Assembly: GCF_011762045.1 (NCBI RefSeq)
Contig: NZ_JAASQS010000004.1
Location: 124,001 to 188,000 of the forward strand
Direction: 5' to 3'
From: Rhizomicrobium electricum
GTDB lineage: Bacteria > Pseudomonadota > Alphaproteobacteria > Micropepsales > Micropepsaceae
DNA: 64,000 nucleotides
The notes under the pieces were generated by a model, which had not been told where the DNA came from, searched no databases, and saw nothing but the letters and a program-made list of their open reading frames with translations. Below are positions 1 through 8,782 of this stretch, in pieces; the first letter of the stretch is position 1, and the number at the start of each line of letters is the position of its first letter. The position numbers and the translations under genes are program-made.

Positions 1-386
1 TGTCGCTCGGCACCTGGGCGGGGTCGGGTCAGGTGGCCCAGTTCGGCGCCTCGGCCTGGATGCTGCATCAGGCTTTCCCGGATGTGATCGGCACCGAGTA
101 CACCCTCGCTGCCATCGACTATCTGCTGGGGCGCCATCCGGTGCACAATCTCTCGCTGGTGACCGGCGTCGGGGCACGCTCCAAGCAAGTCATGTACGGC
201 CACAACCGCGCCGACTTCTCAAGTGTGCCAGGCGCGTTGACGCCGGGCGTCCTGGTCATCAAGCCGGATTTCCCGGAGCAGATGGATGTCTGGCCGTTCC
301 TGTGGTTCGAGAACGAAGCCACGGTGCAGACGACCTCGACCTACATCCTCGCCGCCTGCGCGGCGATTGCGGCGACGAAGGAATAA
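1..386 (+). CDS. GH9-like endoglucanase, C-terminal fragment
   Basis: Only the last 128 codons lie in the window, in the frame that starts at base 3. The fragment looks like the C-terminal part of the (alpha/alpha)6 barrel of glycoside hydrolase family 9. It has the block HNLSLVTGVGARS followed by YGHNRAD, then PGVLVIKPDFPE, and near the end FENEAT, where GH9 enzymes carry the catalytic acid Glu. GH9 enzymes hydrolyse beta-1,4-glucans. The N-terminus, including any signal peptide or Ig-like domain, is outside the window. A GH9 assignment fits best, but with so little sequence another (alpha/alpha)6 barrel family cannot be excluded. A strong bidirectional terminator follows the stop codon. Confidence 0.7.
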   Translation, partial: SLGTWAGSGQVAQFGASAWMLHQAFPDVIGTEYTLAAIDYLLGRHPVHNLSLVTGVGARSKQVMYGHNRADFSSVPGALTPGVLVIKPDFPEQMDVWPFLWFENEATVQTTSTYILAACAAIAATKE

Positions 387-402
387 ACATCGACGCATAA
401 AA

Positions 403-436
403 AAGCCGCCGGGCGAGAGGGATCGTCCGGCGGCTT
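403..436. terminator. Bidirectional rho-independent terminator
   Basis: The arms AAGCCGCCGG (403-412) and CCGGCGGCTT (427-436) are perfectly complementary. A-rich sequence lies before the hairpin and a T-rich tract follows it. It sits between the convergent GH9-like gene and hcp, so it can serve both. Confidence 0.85.
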
Positions 437-453
437 CCTTTTGCGCGGAAGAC

Positions 454-2121
454 TTATGCCGCGCGGGTCATGCACTGAGCGATATCGGCCTTGGCGTCTT
501 CGCCGATGCCGGAAATACCGAATTTCTCGACCAGCACGCCGACGAGCGCGGGCGTCAGGAACGCCGGCAGCGACGGGCCGAGCTTGATGTGGCGCACGCC
601 GAGCGCCAGCAGCGTGCAAAGGATTGCCGCCGCCTTCTGCTCGAACCACGATACGATCAGGCTCAGCGGCAGATCGTTGACGCCGCAGCCGAACGCTTCG
701 GCGAGCTTGGTGGCGATGATCAGCGCCGAATAGGCGTCATTGCACTGGCCGATATCGAGCAGGCGCGGCAGGCCGCCGATGGTGCCGAAGTCGTGCTTGT
801 TGAAGCGGTACTTGCCGCAGCCGAGCGTCAGGATGACGGTGTTCGCGGGCGCGTTGTCGGCAAAGTCGGTGAAGTAGTTGCGGCCCGACTTGGCGCCGTC
901 GCAGCCGCCGACCAGGAAGAAGTGCTTGATCGCGCCCGACTTGACCGCGTCGATCACCTTGTCGGCAACGCCGAGCACGGCATCGCGGCCGAAGCCGGTG
1001 AGGATGGTCTTGTCGTCGCCGTCGTTCTCGAAACCGGGCAGTTGAAGAGCCTGTTCGACGATCGGCGAGAAGTCGTCGCCGTCGAGATGCTTGATGCCCG
1101 GCCAGCCGACCGGCCCGAGCGTCCACAGCCGTTCGGAATATTTCTTCTGCGGCTTGATCAGGCAGTTGGAGGTCAGCACCACCGGACCTGGGAAATCGGC
1201 GAATTCGAACTGCTGATCCTGCCAGGCGCCGCCGTAATTGCCGGCGAGATGCTTGAACGCTTTCAGGTTCGGATAGCCGTGCGCCGGCAGCATTTCGCCG
1301 TGGGTATAGACGTTGATGCCTTTGCCTTCGGTCGCCTTGAGAATGGCGAGCAGATCCTTCAGGTCGTGACCCGAGACCAGGATCGCCTTGCCCTTGATCG
1401 GATTGATGCGCACCGGCGTCGGCGTCGGGGTGCCGAACGTGGTGGTGTTGCCTTTATCGAGCGCTTCCATGGCGGCGAAATTCACCCGGCCGATTTCGAG
1501 CGCTTCTTCGAGCAGCACGCCGAGATCGGCTTCGTTACTTGCCAGCTTGTCGAGGGCGCGTTCGATGCCGGCGAATACCGCATCGCGTTCTTCGCCCAAG
1601 ACCGAAGCGTGATGGCCGTAGGCGGCCACGCCCTTCACGGCATAGAGCAGCAGCGCCCGCAGGCCGATGGCGTCTTCACCGAGGGTTTCGACATTGTACT
1701 TGACGCCCGCTTCCTTGGCCTGGGCCAGAATGGCGGCCTGATCGGCGCCCGGCGAGAAGGTGGCAGGACCGGCGAGTAGTTCGGGTTCCTGGCCGGCGGC
1801 GCGCGCGGCGGCTTCGTAGGCAATCTTCATCTTGGTGCGGATACGCACCGCATCGCCGATCCAGGTGACGAACTTGGCGGCGTCGAAATTCACGTTGGTC
1901 AGGGTCGAGAACACCGCGAACAGAAGGAAGCGGTCGGCTTCGATGTCGGTGGCGCCGAGCGCGCGGGCCTTTACCGCGTATTGGGCGATGCCTTTGCAGA
2001 CATGGATCAGCACGTCCTGCAGATCGGAGGTCGGCGCATCCTTGCCGCAAGCCCCGCGCGTGCCGGTACAGGCCGCGATGCCGTTGTCGAATTGGGTCTG
2101 TTCACATTGGTAGCAGAACAT
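454..2121 (-). CDS. hcp: Hybrid cluster protein (hydroxylamine reductase), class II
   Basis: This 555-residue cytoplasmic Fe-S protein is reported in other bacteria to reduce hydroxylamine and to act as an NO reductase in nitrosative-stress defence. The N-terminal cysteines are C3, C6, C18 and C25 (C-x2-C-x11-C-x6-C), the spacing of the class II proteins of facultative bacteria. The C-terminal half carries [21 protein letters not shown] and QCNDAYS, which supply ligands to the hybrid cluster. The start at 2121 was preferred over an in-frame upstream codon because GGAGG lies 5-6 bases before it. No hcr-type reductase gene is adjacent. An imperfect palindrome lies upstream at 2156-2176. Confidence 0.97.
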   Translation of the reverse strand: MFCYQCEQTQFDNGIAACTGTRGACGKDAPTSDLQDVLIHVCKGIAQYAVKARALGATDIEADRFLLFAVFSTLTNVNFDAAKFVTWIGDAVRIRTKMKIAYEAAARAAGQEPELLAGPATFSPGADQAAILAQAKEAGVKYNVETLGEDAIGLRALLLYAVKGVAAYGHHASVLGEERDAVFAGIERALDKLASNEADLGVLLEEALEIGRVNFAAMEALDKGNTTTFGTPTPTPVRINPIKGKAILVSGHDLKDLLAILKATEGKGINVYTHGEMLPAHGYPNLKAFKHLAGNYGGAWQDQQFEFADFPGPVVLTSNCLIKPQKKYSERLWTLGPVGWPGIKHLDGDDFSPIVEQALQLPGFENDGDDKTILTGFGRDAVLGVADKVIDAVKSGAIKHFFLVGGCDGAKSGRNYFTDFADNAPANTVILTLGCGKYRFNKHDFGTIGGLPRLLDIGQCNDAYSALIIATKLAEAFGCGVNDLPLSLIVSWFEQKAAAILCTLLALGVRHIKLGPSLPAFLTPALVGVLVEKFGISGIGEDAKADIAQCMTRAA

Positions 2122-2155
2122 CGTTTCCTCCGGTTGGGTAAAGTGGTATTGCCCA

Positions 2156-2176
2156 TACATCTTTTATGGAAATGTA
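2156..2176. promoter_or_regulatory. Imperfect palindrome upstream of hcp
   Basis: The 21-base TACATCTTTTATGGAAATGTA has ends TACAT and ATGTA that form an inverted repeat. It lies 35 bases upstream of the hcp start. Genes for hcp are commonly controlled by NO- or oxygen-responsive regulators (NsrR, FNR, NnrR). This site matches none of those consensus sequences closely, so operator status is an inference. Confidence 0.35.
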
Positions 2177-2306
2177 CGCCTGCCGAATGATGCGTGCGAA
2201 ATGACGGATTGCCGCATGTGCGAGCGGCTCGCAAAAGCGGCCTGGAAAATACGTCTATAACGGGTGCGGCGCGCCTCTATACTCCATCAAAACAAGGGGA
2301 TGGCGC

Positions 2307-3197
2307 ATGCGGCGGGAATTGGTTCTGGCCTTCGGGCTGATGACGGGAATGGCGTCGGCCGCGGAGGATGCGGTTGTTCCCTTCACGGTGCAGCAGATCA
2401 GCGGCTCGCGCCCGATCGTGACCGTTACCGTCAACGGCCATGACTATCCTGCAATTGTCCATTCCAATGCCGGGCTGTTCCTGCAGATCAATCACGCCCA
2501 GGCCGCCGCGGTCGGGGTGAAGGATCTGAAACACAAGGATTCCTACGGCATCGAAGCGCCGGGCAAGGTGAGTGCGCTCGGCCGCGATACCGGCACGGTG
2601 GAGCGTTTGGCGGTGGGCAGTGTCGCGGATCGCGATGCGCCGGTGGAGGTGTTCGAAAAGCCGGCCGACGTCACCATGCTGGGCCTCGGCTGGATCAAGG
2701 CGCACGGCATCATCGTCGATTTCGCCAATGGTAAAATCGTCGTGCCCGGCGGGGCCGAAACGCCGAAACGCATCGGGGCGCTTTTAAAAGAGGGCGGTTA
2801 TTCCGCCCATGCGATGCGGTGCGATCCGGTTGACGGGCGCTATCTCGTCACCGTTTCGATCAACGGCGAGAAAGCCGAGATGGTGGTGTCGACGGTGGTC
2901 GACGGCACCATCGACACCGCTTTTGCCGCCCGAGCCGGCGTGCATCGGGGCCGCGTCGTCGGCAATTACGGCGGGCCTTCGGGCGCCACCGGCGAGGAGT
3001 ACGAAACCGCTGCGCCGGTGACAGTCGCCATCGACGGCTGGCATTCGCAGCCGCAGAAGCTGACGATCGAAGATACTTACGCTTATGTGAAGCAGGCCCG
3101 TCCCGCCGACGCGCGCGGCGGCATGCTGGGCGCCGATTTCCTGATCGCCCACGGCGCTGTGGTCGATTTCGGAACCATGACCCTTTATCTGCGCTGA
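2307..3197 (+). CDS. Secreted retropepsin-like protein lacking the catalytic Asp
   Basis: The 296-residue protein begins with a signal peptide (RRELVLAFGLMTGMASA). It then shows two related halves of about 130 residues that resemble retropepsin-like aspartyl protease domains: each has VTV-NG-x-Y/K, a short turn, then a GLGWIKAHGIIVDF or GMLGADFLIAHGAVVDF segment typical of the second psi-loop. In active members the turn reads D-T/S-G. Here the first half has HSNAG and the second STVVDG, so the nucleophilic Asp appears to be missing from at least the first copy. It may be a non-catalytic binding fold. It is transcribed divergently from hcp and ends at a strong terminator. Confidence 0.65.
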   Translation: MRRELVLAFGLMTGMASAAEDAVVPFTVQQISGSRPIVTVTVNGHDYPAIVHSNAGLFLQINHAQAAAVGVKDLKHKDSYGIEAPGKVSALGRDTGTVERLAVGSVADRDAPVEVFEKPADVTMLGLGWIKAHGIIVDFANGKIVVPGGAETPKRIGALLKEGGYSAHAMRCDPVDGRYLVTVSINGEKAEMVVSTVVDGTIDTAFAARAGVHRGRVVGNYGGPSGATGEEYETAAPVTVAIDGWHSQPQKLTIEDTYAYVKQARPADARGGMLGADFLIAHGAVVDFGTMTLYLR

Positions 3198-3220
3198 GCG
3201 AGCCAGGACTCCACCAACAA

Positions 3221-3248
3221 AAAGCCCCGCCGGTTGGGGCGGGGCTTT
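3221..3248. terminator. Bidirectional rho-independent terminator
   Basis: AAAGCCCCGCC (3221-3231) pairs with GGCGGGGCTTT (3238-3248) around a short loop. It separates the convergent retropepsin-like gene and the penicillin-binding protein gene. Confidence 0.85.
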
Positions 3249-3256
3249 CGCGAAAC

Positions 3257-5353
3257 TCAGTTGTCGCCGGGTGGCGGGGCGGTCTTGGGCTTTTCCTCGT
3301 CGCCGCCGAACAACCAATTGAAGAACCCGCCGGTCGTTTTGCGCTTGGCTTTGTCCTGGCGCTGATCCTGCGGCGCATCGATCTGCGGCGTGTTGTTGAT
3401 CGCCGCTTCGTCGTCGGCCGACAGGCCGGTACCGCTCGACAACAGGCTCTGGTCGAGGCCGAGGGCGTCTTCCGGCGGCGAGCGGTCGAGGCCTTTCGGC
3501 GGCAGACCGGCTTCGGCGACCTTCATCACCGACTTCCACATCTGGGCCGGAATGGTGCCGCCGGTGACGCCCTTCATCGGCGAGGAATCGTCGTTGCCGA
3601 CCCAGACGCCGGTGACGTAATCGGTGGTGAAGCCGACGAACCAGGCATCGTGATAGTCCTGGGTGGTGCCGGTCTTGCCGCCCGCTTCGCGGTCGTAGAG
3701 GTTGGCGCTGAAGCCGGTGCCGTGACTGACCACGCCGAACAGCATGGCGGTGAGGTCCTTCATGACGTGCTCGGCGATGACGCGCTCGGGCTCGCGGTTC
3801 TGGCGCTGATACAGGATGCGGCCGTCGGCGCCGTTCACCTGCGTCACCATATAGGGGCGCACTTTCAGTCCGCCCGAGGCGAACACCGCATAGGCGCTGG
3901 TGAGTTCGAGCGGCGTCACTTCACTGGTGCCGAGCGCGATCGAGGCGTTGGGCGCCAGCTTGGAGGCGATGCCGCAGCGCTTGGCCGCTTCGACCACCTG
4001 ATCGACGCCGACTTCCTGCGCCACCTGCACCGCGATGGTGTTGACCGAATGGGCCATGGCATTGGCGAGCGTGATGGTGCCGTAGGCGCGGCCGCCGAAA
4101 TTGGTCGGGGCCCAGCCGTCGATATAGACCGGCTGGTCGTCGCGGGTTTCCCAGGGGGAGAGGCCGGATTCCAGCGCCGCCAGATAAACGAACGGCTTGA
4201 ACGCGGAGCCCGGCTGACGATGGGCCTGAATGGCGCGGTTGAAGGTAGATTCGGCATAATCGACGCCGCCGATCATCGCCACCACGGCGCCGTCCGGCTT
4301 CATCGTCACGATGGCCGCTTCGTGGACATTGGCCTTCTTGGCGGCTTTGCCTTCGATCACTTCGCGCGCGGTGCGGCGGGCCGCTTCCTGCAGCTTGGGC
4401 TCCAGCGTGGTGTGGACGATGAGGTCGCCGGAGAGCTGGCGTTCGCCGTTGTTGGAGGCGAGCTTCAAGGCCTCTTCGCGGGCGGCATCGAGATAGTAAT
4501 TGCGGGCATCGACCGAGGCGCGGTCGACCACCACGGCGGGATGGGCCTTGGCTTCGTCGGCCTGGGCCTGCGTGATGGCGCCGGTTTCGACCATGGTGGC
4601 GAGCACCACGCCGGCACGCTCCTGGGCGGCGGCGAGATCGCGCCGCGGCGAGAACACGCTCGGCGCCCGCGTCAGCGTCGCCAGCATCGCGGCTTCGCCG
4701 AGCGAAAGCTCGCGCGCGGACTTGCCGAAGTAAACGCGGGCGGCGCCATCGACGCCATACGCGGCGGAGCCGAGATAGATGCGGTTGAGATAGAGCTCCA
4801 GGATCTGCTTCTTCGACAGCGACTTTTCCAGCACCGCCGCGTCCATCTCGGTCTTGATGCGGCGGGTGAAAGTGCGTTCCTGGTTGGTGAAGAGGATCTT
4901 CGCGGTCTGCTCGGTGATGGTGGAGCCGCCGGCGACGGTATGACGGGCGCGAAGGTTCGCCATCATGGCGCGCACGATGCCGCGCGGATCGACGCCGTGA
5001 TGGGAATAGAACCGGCGGTCTTCCATGGCGATGAACGCCGCCGGCAGATAGGCGGGCATCTCTTCCAGGGTCAGGCGGTCGCCGACCGCGGCGCCGCGCC
5101 GTCCCACCACCTTGCCGTGGGCGTCGAGGAAGGTGAAGGCCACTGGCCGGTTGAGGGCGTAAAGGTCTTGCTTGAGATCGAGCGGCGGCGCCACCACCGC
5201 CAGGATCGTCGGCAGCAGGAACAAGCCGAGCAGCGGAATCGTCACGATTCCCACCACCCAAACGGCGATCTTCAACAGGCGATTTTTGCGAGCGATGATC
5301 CAGCCTCCAAAGGCGTCAGCACCGCGCAGGAACCCTTCCCAAATCTGGCCCAT
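3257..5353 (-). CDS. Class A penicillin-binding protein (PBP1A family)
   Basis: This 698-residue bifunctional peptidoglycan synthase polymerises lipid II and cross-links the glycan strands. One membrane segment lies at about 28-52. The GT51 glycosyltransferase domain follows, with catalytic Glu111 in MEDRRFYSHHG and the GGSTITEQ motif at 142-149. The transpeptidase has the catalytic Ser383 in SAFK, SVN at 436-438 and KTG at 560-562, so all active-site motifs are intact. The C-terminal 70 residues are a low-complexity acidic and basic tail. The gene stands alone. PBP1A and PBP2-like class A enzymes are hard to separate by eye. Confidence 0.95.
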   Translation of the reverse strand: MGQIWEGFLRGADAFGGWIIARKNRLLKIAVWVVGIVTIPLLGLFLLPTILAVVAPPLDLKQDLYALNRPVAFTFLDAHGKVVGRRGAAVGDRLTLEEMPAYLPAAFIAMEDRRFYSHHGVDPRGIVRAMMANLRARHTVAGGSTITEQTAKILFTNQERTFTRRIKTEMDAAVLEKSLSKKQILELYLNRIYLGSAAYGVDGAARVYFGKSARELSLGEAAMLATLTRAPSVFSPRRDLAAAQERAGVVLATMVETGAITQAQADEAKAHPAVVVDRASVDARNYYLDAAREEALKLASNNGERQLSGDLIVHTTLEPKLQEAARRTAREVIEGKAAKKANVHEAAIVTMKPDGAVVAMIGGVDYAESTFNRAIQAHRQPGSAFKPFVYLAALESGLSPWETRDDQPVYIDGWAPTNFGGRAYGTITLANAMAHSVNTIAVQVAQEVGVDQVVEAAKRCGIASKLAPNASIALGTSEVTPLELTSAYAVFASGGLKVRPYMVTQVNGADGRILYQRQNREPERVIAEHVMKDLTAMLFGVVSHGTGFSANLYDREAGGKTGTTQDYHDAWFVGFTTDYVTGVWVGNDDSSPMKGVTGGTIPAQMWKSVMKVAEAGLPPKGLDRSPPEDALGLDQSLLSSGTGLSADDEAAINNTPQIDAPQDQRQDKAKRKTTGGFFNWLFGGDEEKPKTAPPPGDN

Positions 5354-5428
5354 GCGATTTCCCCGCGTAAGAGGCGCTTAGTCGCCCATATTTGGGGCGG
5401 ATTCAAGACGCGGCGAATTAACCGGGTG

Positions 5429-6499
5429 TCACGAACCGGCCTTTCCGGCCAAAAAACGCGCCAGCGCCGGGCCGGTGGCGAGCACCACCATAAAGCGCAC
5501 CATCTGCATCGTCATCACGAATGGCACGTCGACTTTGGACGAAGCGGCGATGATGGCGACCGAGTCCGCCCCGCCCGGCGAGGTGGCGAGATAGGCGGTT
5601 AACGGATCGAGCCCGGCCACTCGCGCCAGCACCATGCCGAAGCTGCCGCAGACGGCGATCAGGACCATGATGGATGCGAGCAGCCGCGGCGTCGCCCGCG
5701 CCGCGTGGAGGAAGATTTCGCGGGTGAATTTGAGGCCGATGCTCCAGCCGAACAGCGCATAGGAAATCGCCAGCAGCCAGGGCGGCAGCACGATGGTGGC
5801 GGCGCCGGTCCAGGAAAGAACGCTGGTGGCGACGAGCGGCACCATCAAGGCGCCGGCGGGCACACGAAAAACCTTGCCGAGTGCGGCGCCGCCCAAGGCG
5901 ATGCCCAGCGTCACGGCGAAGGCGGCCGGCTCCAGCGGCGGAAACCAGTCGACCGGCGGCATCCGGTGGCCGCCGCCCGCCATTGCGAGGCTGGCCACCA
6001 CGCTGGCGGCGCCGGCAACGCACATCACCCTGAGATATTGCATGAAAGCGACGAGGCGCACGTCGGCGCCGAAGGCTTCCGCCATCACCGTCATGGTCGA
6101 GGCGGCGCCGGGCGAGGAGCCCCAGATCGCGGTGGTGCCGGGCAGGACGCGCCAGCGGGTCAGAAGCCAGCCCAAGAGCGCCGCGACGACGACCGTGAAG
6201 CCGACGCCGATGACGAACACCGGCCAGTCGTGCGCCACTTCGGTGAAGTTCGACAGCGGCAGCGAATGGGCGATCATCACCCCGACCACGCCCTGGGCGC
6301 CGGCATAGAGGAACTCGGGCACCCGGATGGAGCCGCCTGCGGCGGAAAACAGGATGCCGGCCAGCATCGGCGCCAGCAGCAAGGCGGCGGGCAGCCGGAA
6401 CGTCTCGAGCACGATCAGGAACGCCAGCGAGAAAACGCCGACCACGCCCCATTGCAGGAACGGGCGTCCGTCAAAGTGCCGCATCAGCCGGTCGATCAT
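5429..6499 (-). CDS. AbrB-family integral membrane protein
   Basis: The protein has 356 residues and about ten hydrophobic helices in two repeated halves. The first half contains a WGSSPGAASTM motif and the second SPGGADSVAIIAA, the paired SPGG/A signature of the membrane AbrB family (sometimes labelled ammonia monooxygenase-like). It is a putative transporter of unknown substrate, unrelated to the AbrB transcription factor. The open frame extends 61 codons further upstream, but that would run into the divergent GDT1-like gene at 6624 and the extra sequence is not hydrophobic. The ATG at 6499 is therefore taken as the start. Confidence 0.85.
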   Translation of the reverse strand: MIDRLMRHFDGRPFLQWGVVGVFSLAFLIVLETFRLPAALLLAPMLAGILFSAAGGSIRVPEFLYAGAQGVVGVMIAHSLPLSNFTEVAHDWPVFVIGVGFTVVVAALLGWLLTRWRVLPGTTAIWGSSPGAASTMTVMAEAFGADVRLVAFMQYLRVMCVAGAASVVASLAMAGGGHRMPPVDWFPPLEPAAFAVTLGIALGGAALGKVFRVPAGALMVPLVATSVLSWTGAATIVLPPWLLAISYALFGWSIGLKFTREIFLHAARATPRLLASIMVLIAVCGSFGMVLARVAGLDPLTAYLATSPGGADSVAIIAASSKVDVPFVMTMQMVRFMVVLATGPALARFLAGKAGS

Positions 6500-6623
6500 C
6501 GCGGCGGTTGTCTGAACGCCTTTCGCTCCGGTTGCAAGGTGGCCTTTTCTGCCGCGCGCGGGAGAGAAAGAGCGCGACTTCCCGCCCATTGCACTTTGCC
6601 GGCGGCTCGGGCTTGGTGCGGTC

Positions 6624-7187
6624 ATGGAAGCGTTTCTCGTCACCCTGGGCGCCGTGGGCGTTGCCGAAATCGGCGACCGCACCCAGTTGCTCGCGCTGAT
6701 GCTGGCGGCCTGTTATCGCAAGCCGGTGCCGATCCTGCTCGGCATCGTAGCGGCGACGCTGGTCAACCATCTGGCGGCGGGCGCGATCGGCATTCTGCTC
6801 GCCGATTTCCTCCAGCCGCGCATCCTCGACACCATCGTCGCGATCAGCCTGTTCGTGATGGCGGGCTGGACGCTGATCCCCGACAAGGACGGCATGAAGC
6901 CGGATTGCTCGGCGCGCAACGTGTTCCTGGCGACGTTGTGGATTTTCTTCATGACCGAGATCGGCGACAAGACCCAGATCGTCACCACCACGCTGGCGGC
7001 GGGTTATCACAGCCTGATCCCGGTGGTGGCGGGCTCGACGCTCGGCCTGCTCGCAGCCGATGCGCCGGTGGTGTTCCTCGGCAACGCCTTCGCCCATCGT
7101 TTGCCGCTGAAACTGATCCGCATGGTGGCGGCTGCAATCTTCGCCGTGCTCGCGATCTTCTTCGCGATCAAGGCGTTCGGCGTCTGA
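6624..7187 (+). CDS. TMEM165/GDT1 family cation transporter (UPF0016)
   Basis: The protein has 187 residues and six predicted transmembrane helices in two halves. Each half carries the family signature E-x-G-D-K/R-T: AEIGDRTQ with Glu15 and TEIGDKTQ with Glu112. The family exports or exchanges Mn2+ or Ca2+ across the membrane, and bacterial members are mostly implicated in manganese homeostasis. Many relatives are preceded by a yybP-ykoY manganese riboswitch. I looked at 6500-6623 and saw no such element. The gene is divergent from the AbrB-like gene. Confidence 0.93.
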   Translation: MEAFLVTLGAVGVAEIGDRTQLLALMLAACYRKPVPILLGIVAATLVNHLAAGAIGILLADFLQPRILDTIVAISLFVMAGWTLIPDKDGMKPDCSARNVFLATLWIFFMTEIGDKTQIVTTTLAAGYHSLIPVVAGSTLGLLAADAPVVFLGNAFAHRLPLKLIRMVAAAIFAVLAIFFAIKAFGV

Positions 7188-7238
7188 CGCCCGGTTTCAT
7201 GCTAATCTCCCGCCGAGTTGCGAAGGACGCGCTTGGCC

Positions 7239-7610
7239 ATGGCGAAAGACAAACTCTGGGCGGAGACGCCGGAAAAGCACGATTATCCGGCGGCGTTGGA
7301 TTATCTGTCTTTGCTGATGAGCGACGCGGCCGCCGCCGCGCTGGTGGCGAAGTTCAAGACGGCGCGGCTGACCCACCGCAAAGCCAAGGACATCCTGCGC
7401 GCCAGCGGATTGCCGATCTTGCCGCGCGACAACGCCCATGTCGCGCGCGATCTCAAGAAAATCCGTAACGGCAAGAAGCTGTCGCCGGTTCTGCTGGTGC
7501 GCGGCGACCGCAATGCCGGCGTTCCGCTGGCCATCGCCGACGGCTATCACCGCATCTGCGCCAGTTGGCACACCGACGAGAACGCTTTGATTCCCGGCCG
7601 CCTGGTGTGA
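7239..7610 (+). CDS. Conserved hypothetical protein, ParB-like fold suspected
   Basis: This 123-residue soluble protein starts at the ATG at 7239, preceded by AAGGA; an in-frame TTG at 7218 is the alternative. The N-terminal half is a short helical region (YPAALDYLSLL, then KTARLTHRKAKDILRASGL). The C-terminal half, LSPVLLVRGDR then LAIADGYHRICASWH, resembles the GYHR segment of ParB/sulfiredoxin-like domains. I do not know its function. It follows the GDT1-like gene by 51 bases on the same strand, so the two may be cotranscribed. Confidence 0.75.
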   Translation: MAKDKLWAETPEKHDYPAALDYLSLLMSDAAAAALVAKFKTARLTHRKAKDILRASGLPILPRDNAHVARDLKKIRNGKKLSPVLLVRGDRNAGVPLAIADGYHRICASWHTDENALIPGRLV

Positions 7611-7617
7611 ATGCGGC

Positions 7618-8178
7618 TCACAAAAACGCGGTGGCGAGCAGGGCGGCCCCGCCCACGCCCAGAGCGGCCGATCCCATCCACAACCAGTGACGCCGGGTAA
7701 CGAGCGATACGGTGGCGAGCGCGATTGCGATTTCGAACAAGGTCGCCGCCCCGGTCAGCCAATGATGACGCGCTTCGTGCGCTTTGCTTTCGCTGAGCAG
7801 TTCGGCGCGTTTTTGCTGGGCCGCAACGGCATGCGTGCGGATTTCGGCCTGCTTGGCCGCCTGCTCTTTGGCGGTCTTGGCATAGCGGGTCGCCGCCGCC
7901 GGGTTGAGATCGCCCGCGATGGTATAAAGATGCCGCTTCAGACTGTCGGCCTGATATTCGCTCCAGGCATCGGTCGCTTCGTCTTGCGACAGCGTCGCTT
8001 CGCCGGTGGCCGCCAGCGCCGAAGCGGTCTCGATGGATTCGAGATTGCCCGCCACCGCGGCGCATGCCGCCAATGCCGCTATCAGCATCGCCAGGTGCGA
8101 CACGAACCGGTCGGGGCTGTGGCCTTCATGGGCGAGGTGTTCGGTGTGTTCGTGCGCTTCGAGCGGGGCGTCGTGCAT
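7618..8178 (-). CDS. DUF4337-like membrane protein
   Basis: The 186-residue protein has an N-terminal His/Glu-rich stretch (HEHTEHLAHEGH), a hydrophobic segment at about 28-45, a long central alpha-helical region rich in Ala, Lys and Glu, and two C-terminal transmembrane segments. This plan matches the DUF4337 family, whose role is unknown. The ATG at 8178 is preferred because AAAGGACC precedes it; the longer frame to 8232 lacks a comparable site. The stop lies only 8 bases from that of the convergent ParB-like gene. The MgtC-like gene lies upstream on the same strand. Confidence 0.75.
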   Translation of the reverse strand: MHDAPLEAHEHTEHLAHEGHSPDRFVSHLAMLIAALAACAAVAGNLESIETASALAATGEATLSQDEATDAWSEYQADSLKRHLYTIAGDLNPAAATRYAKTAKEQAAKQAEIRTHAVAAQQKRAELLSESKAHEARHHWLTGAATLFEIAIALATVSLVTRRHWLWMGSAALGVGGAALLATAFL

Positions 8179-8235
8179 GGTCAGGTCCTTTGGCGGGCCG
8201 CAGGCGTTATGATGAAGCCTATCGGCGCGCAAGCA

Positions 8236-8655
8236 TCAATGCTTGGTCTGGCCGAGACGGGATTCGAGCCAGCCGGCGACGATCAAGAGAACCAGCATCA
8301 ACCCGCCGCCGATTGCCACCAGCGGCCACAGGCCCATGCCGCAAGCGCCGCCCAGCGCCGCCGACGTCCAGATGGCGGCCGCCGTCGTCAGCCCTTCGAT
8401 ATTGTGCCGGTGATGCACGATGACGCCGCCACCGAGGAAGCCGAGGCCAGCCAGGGCGCCTTGGATTACGCGCGACGACGCTGCGGAATCGGCGGTCGCG
8501 CCGGTTGCGGCCAGCACCGCCACCGCCGTCCCCAAGGTGACGAGGCTGATGGTCCGGACACCGGCGGATTTGTGCCGCAGTTCGCGATCGAGCCCGATCA
8601 AGGCTCCGAGCAGCGCCGCGGCGCCGAGGCGCAAGGCCACATCCGTCCAGTCCAT
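8236..8655 (-). CDS. MgtC/SapB family membrane protein
   Basis: The 139-residue protein has four hydrophobic helices. It begins LRLGAAALLGALIGLDRE and continues KSAGVRTISLVTLGTA, the hallmark block of the MgtC/SapB N-terminal domain, then GLGFLGGGVI and TTAAAIWTSAALG. MgtC proteins help cells cope with low Mg2+ and inhibit F-type ATPase in Salmonella; short members like this one lack the C-terminal ACT-like domain. It is 57 bases upstream of the DUF4337 gene on the same strand and may share its transcript. Confidence 0.92.
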   Translation of the reverse strand: MDWTDVALRLGAAALLGALIGLDRELRHKSAGVRTISLVTLGTAVAVLAATGATADSAASSRVIQGALAGLGFLGGGVIVHHRHNIEGLTTAAAIWTSAALGGACGMGLWPLVAIGGGLMLVLLIVAGWLESRLGQTKH

Positions 8656-8782
8656 GCGAACTCCCCGATTCGAGTCCTTTCACCATTTTAATCGTCAACC
8701 ATTGGCGCGCGCGCTACAACTGTCATCGCGGTGACACCATTCTGGCGGCCAAATCGCGGCTGCTGCAAAAGGGGGGATTTCG

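Noticed and set aside
286-1779. 497-codon open frame antisense to hcp
   Set aside because: It mirrors hcp codons and also overlaps the GH9-like gene end and a terminator.
3650-5602. 650-codon open frame antisense to the penicillin-binding protein gene
   Set aside because: Composition is the typical His/Arg/Gly-rich shadow of a GC-rich gene, with no ribosome site or recognisable domain.
6500-6623. Possible yybP-ykoY manganese riboswitch before the GDT1-like gene
   Set aside because: The conserved GGGGAGUA-type and loop elements are absent.
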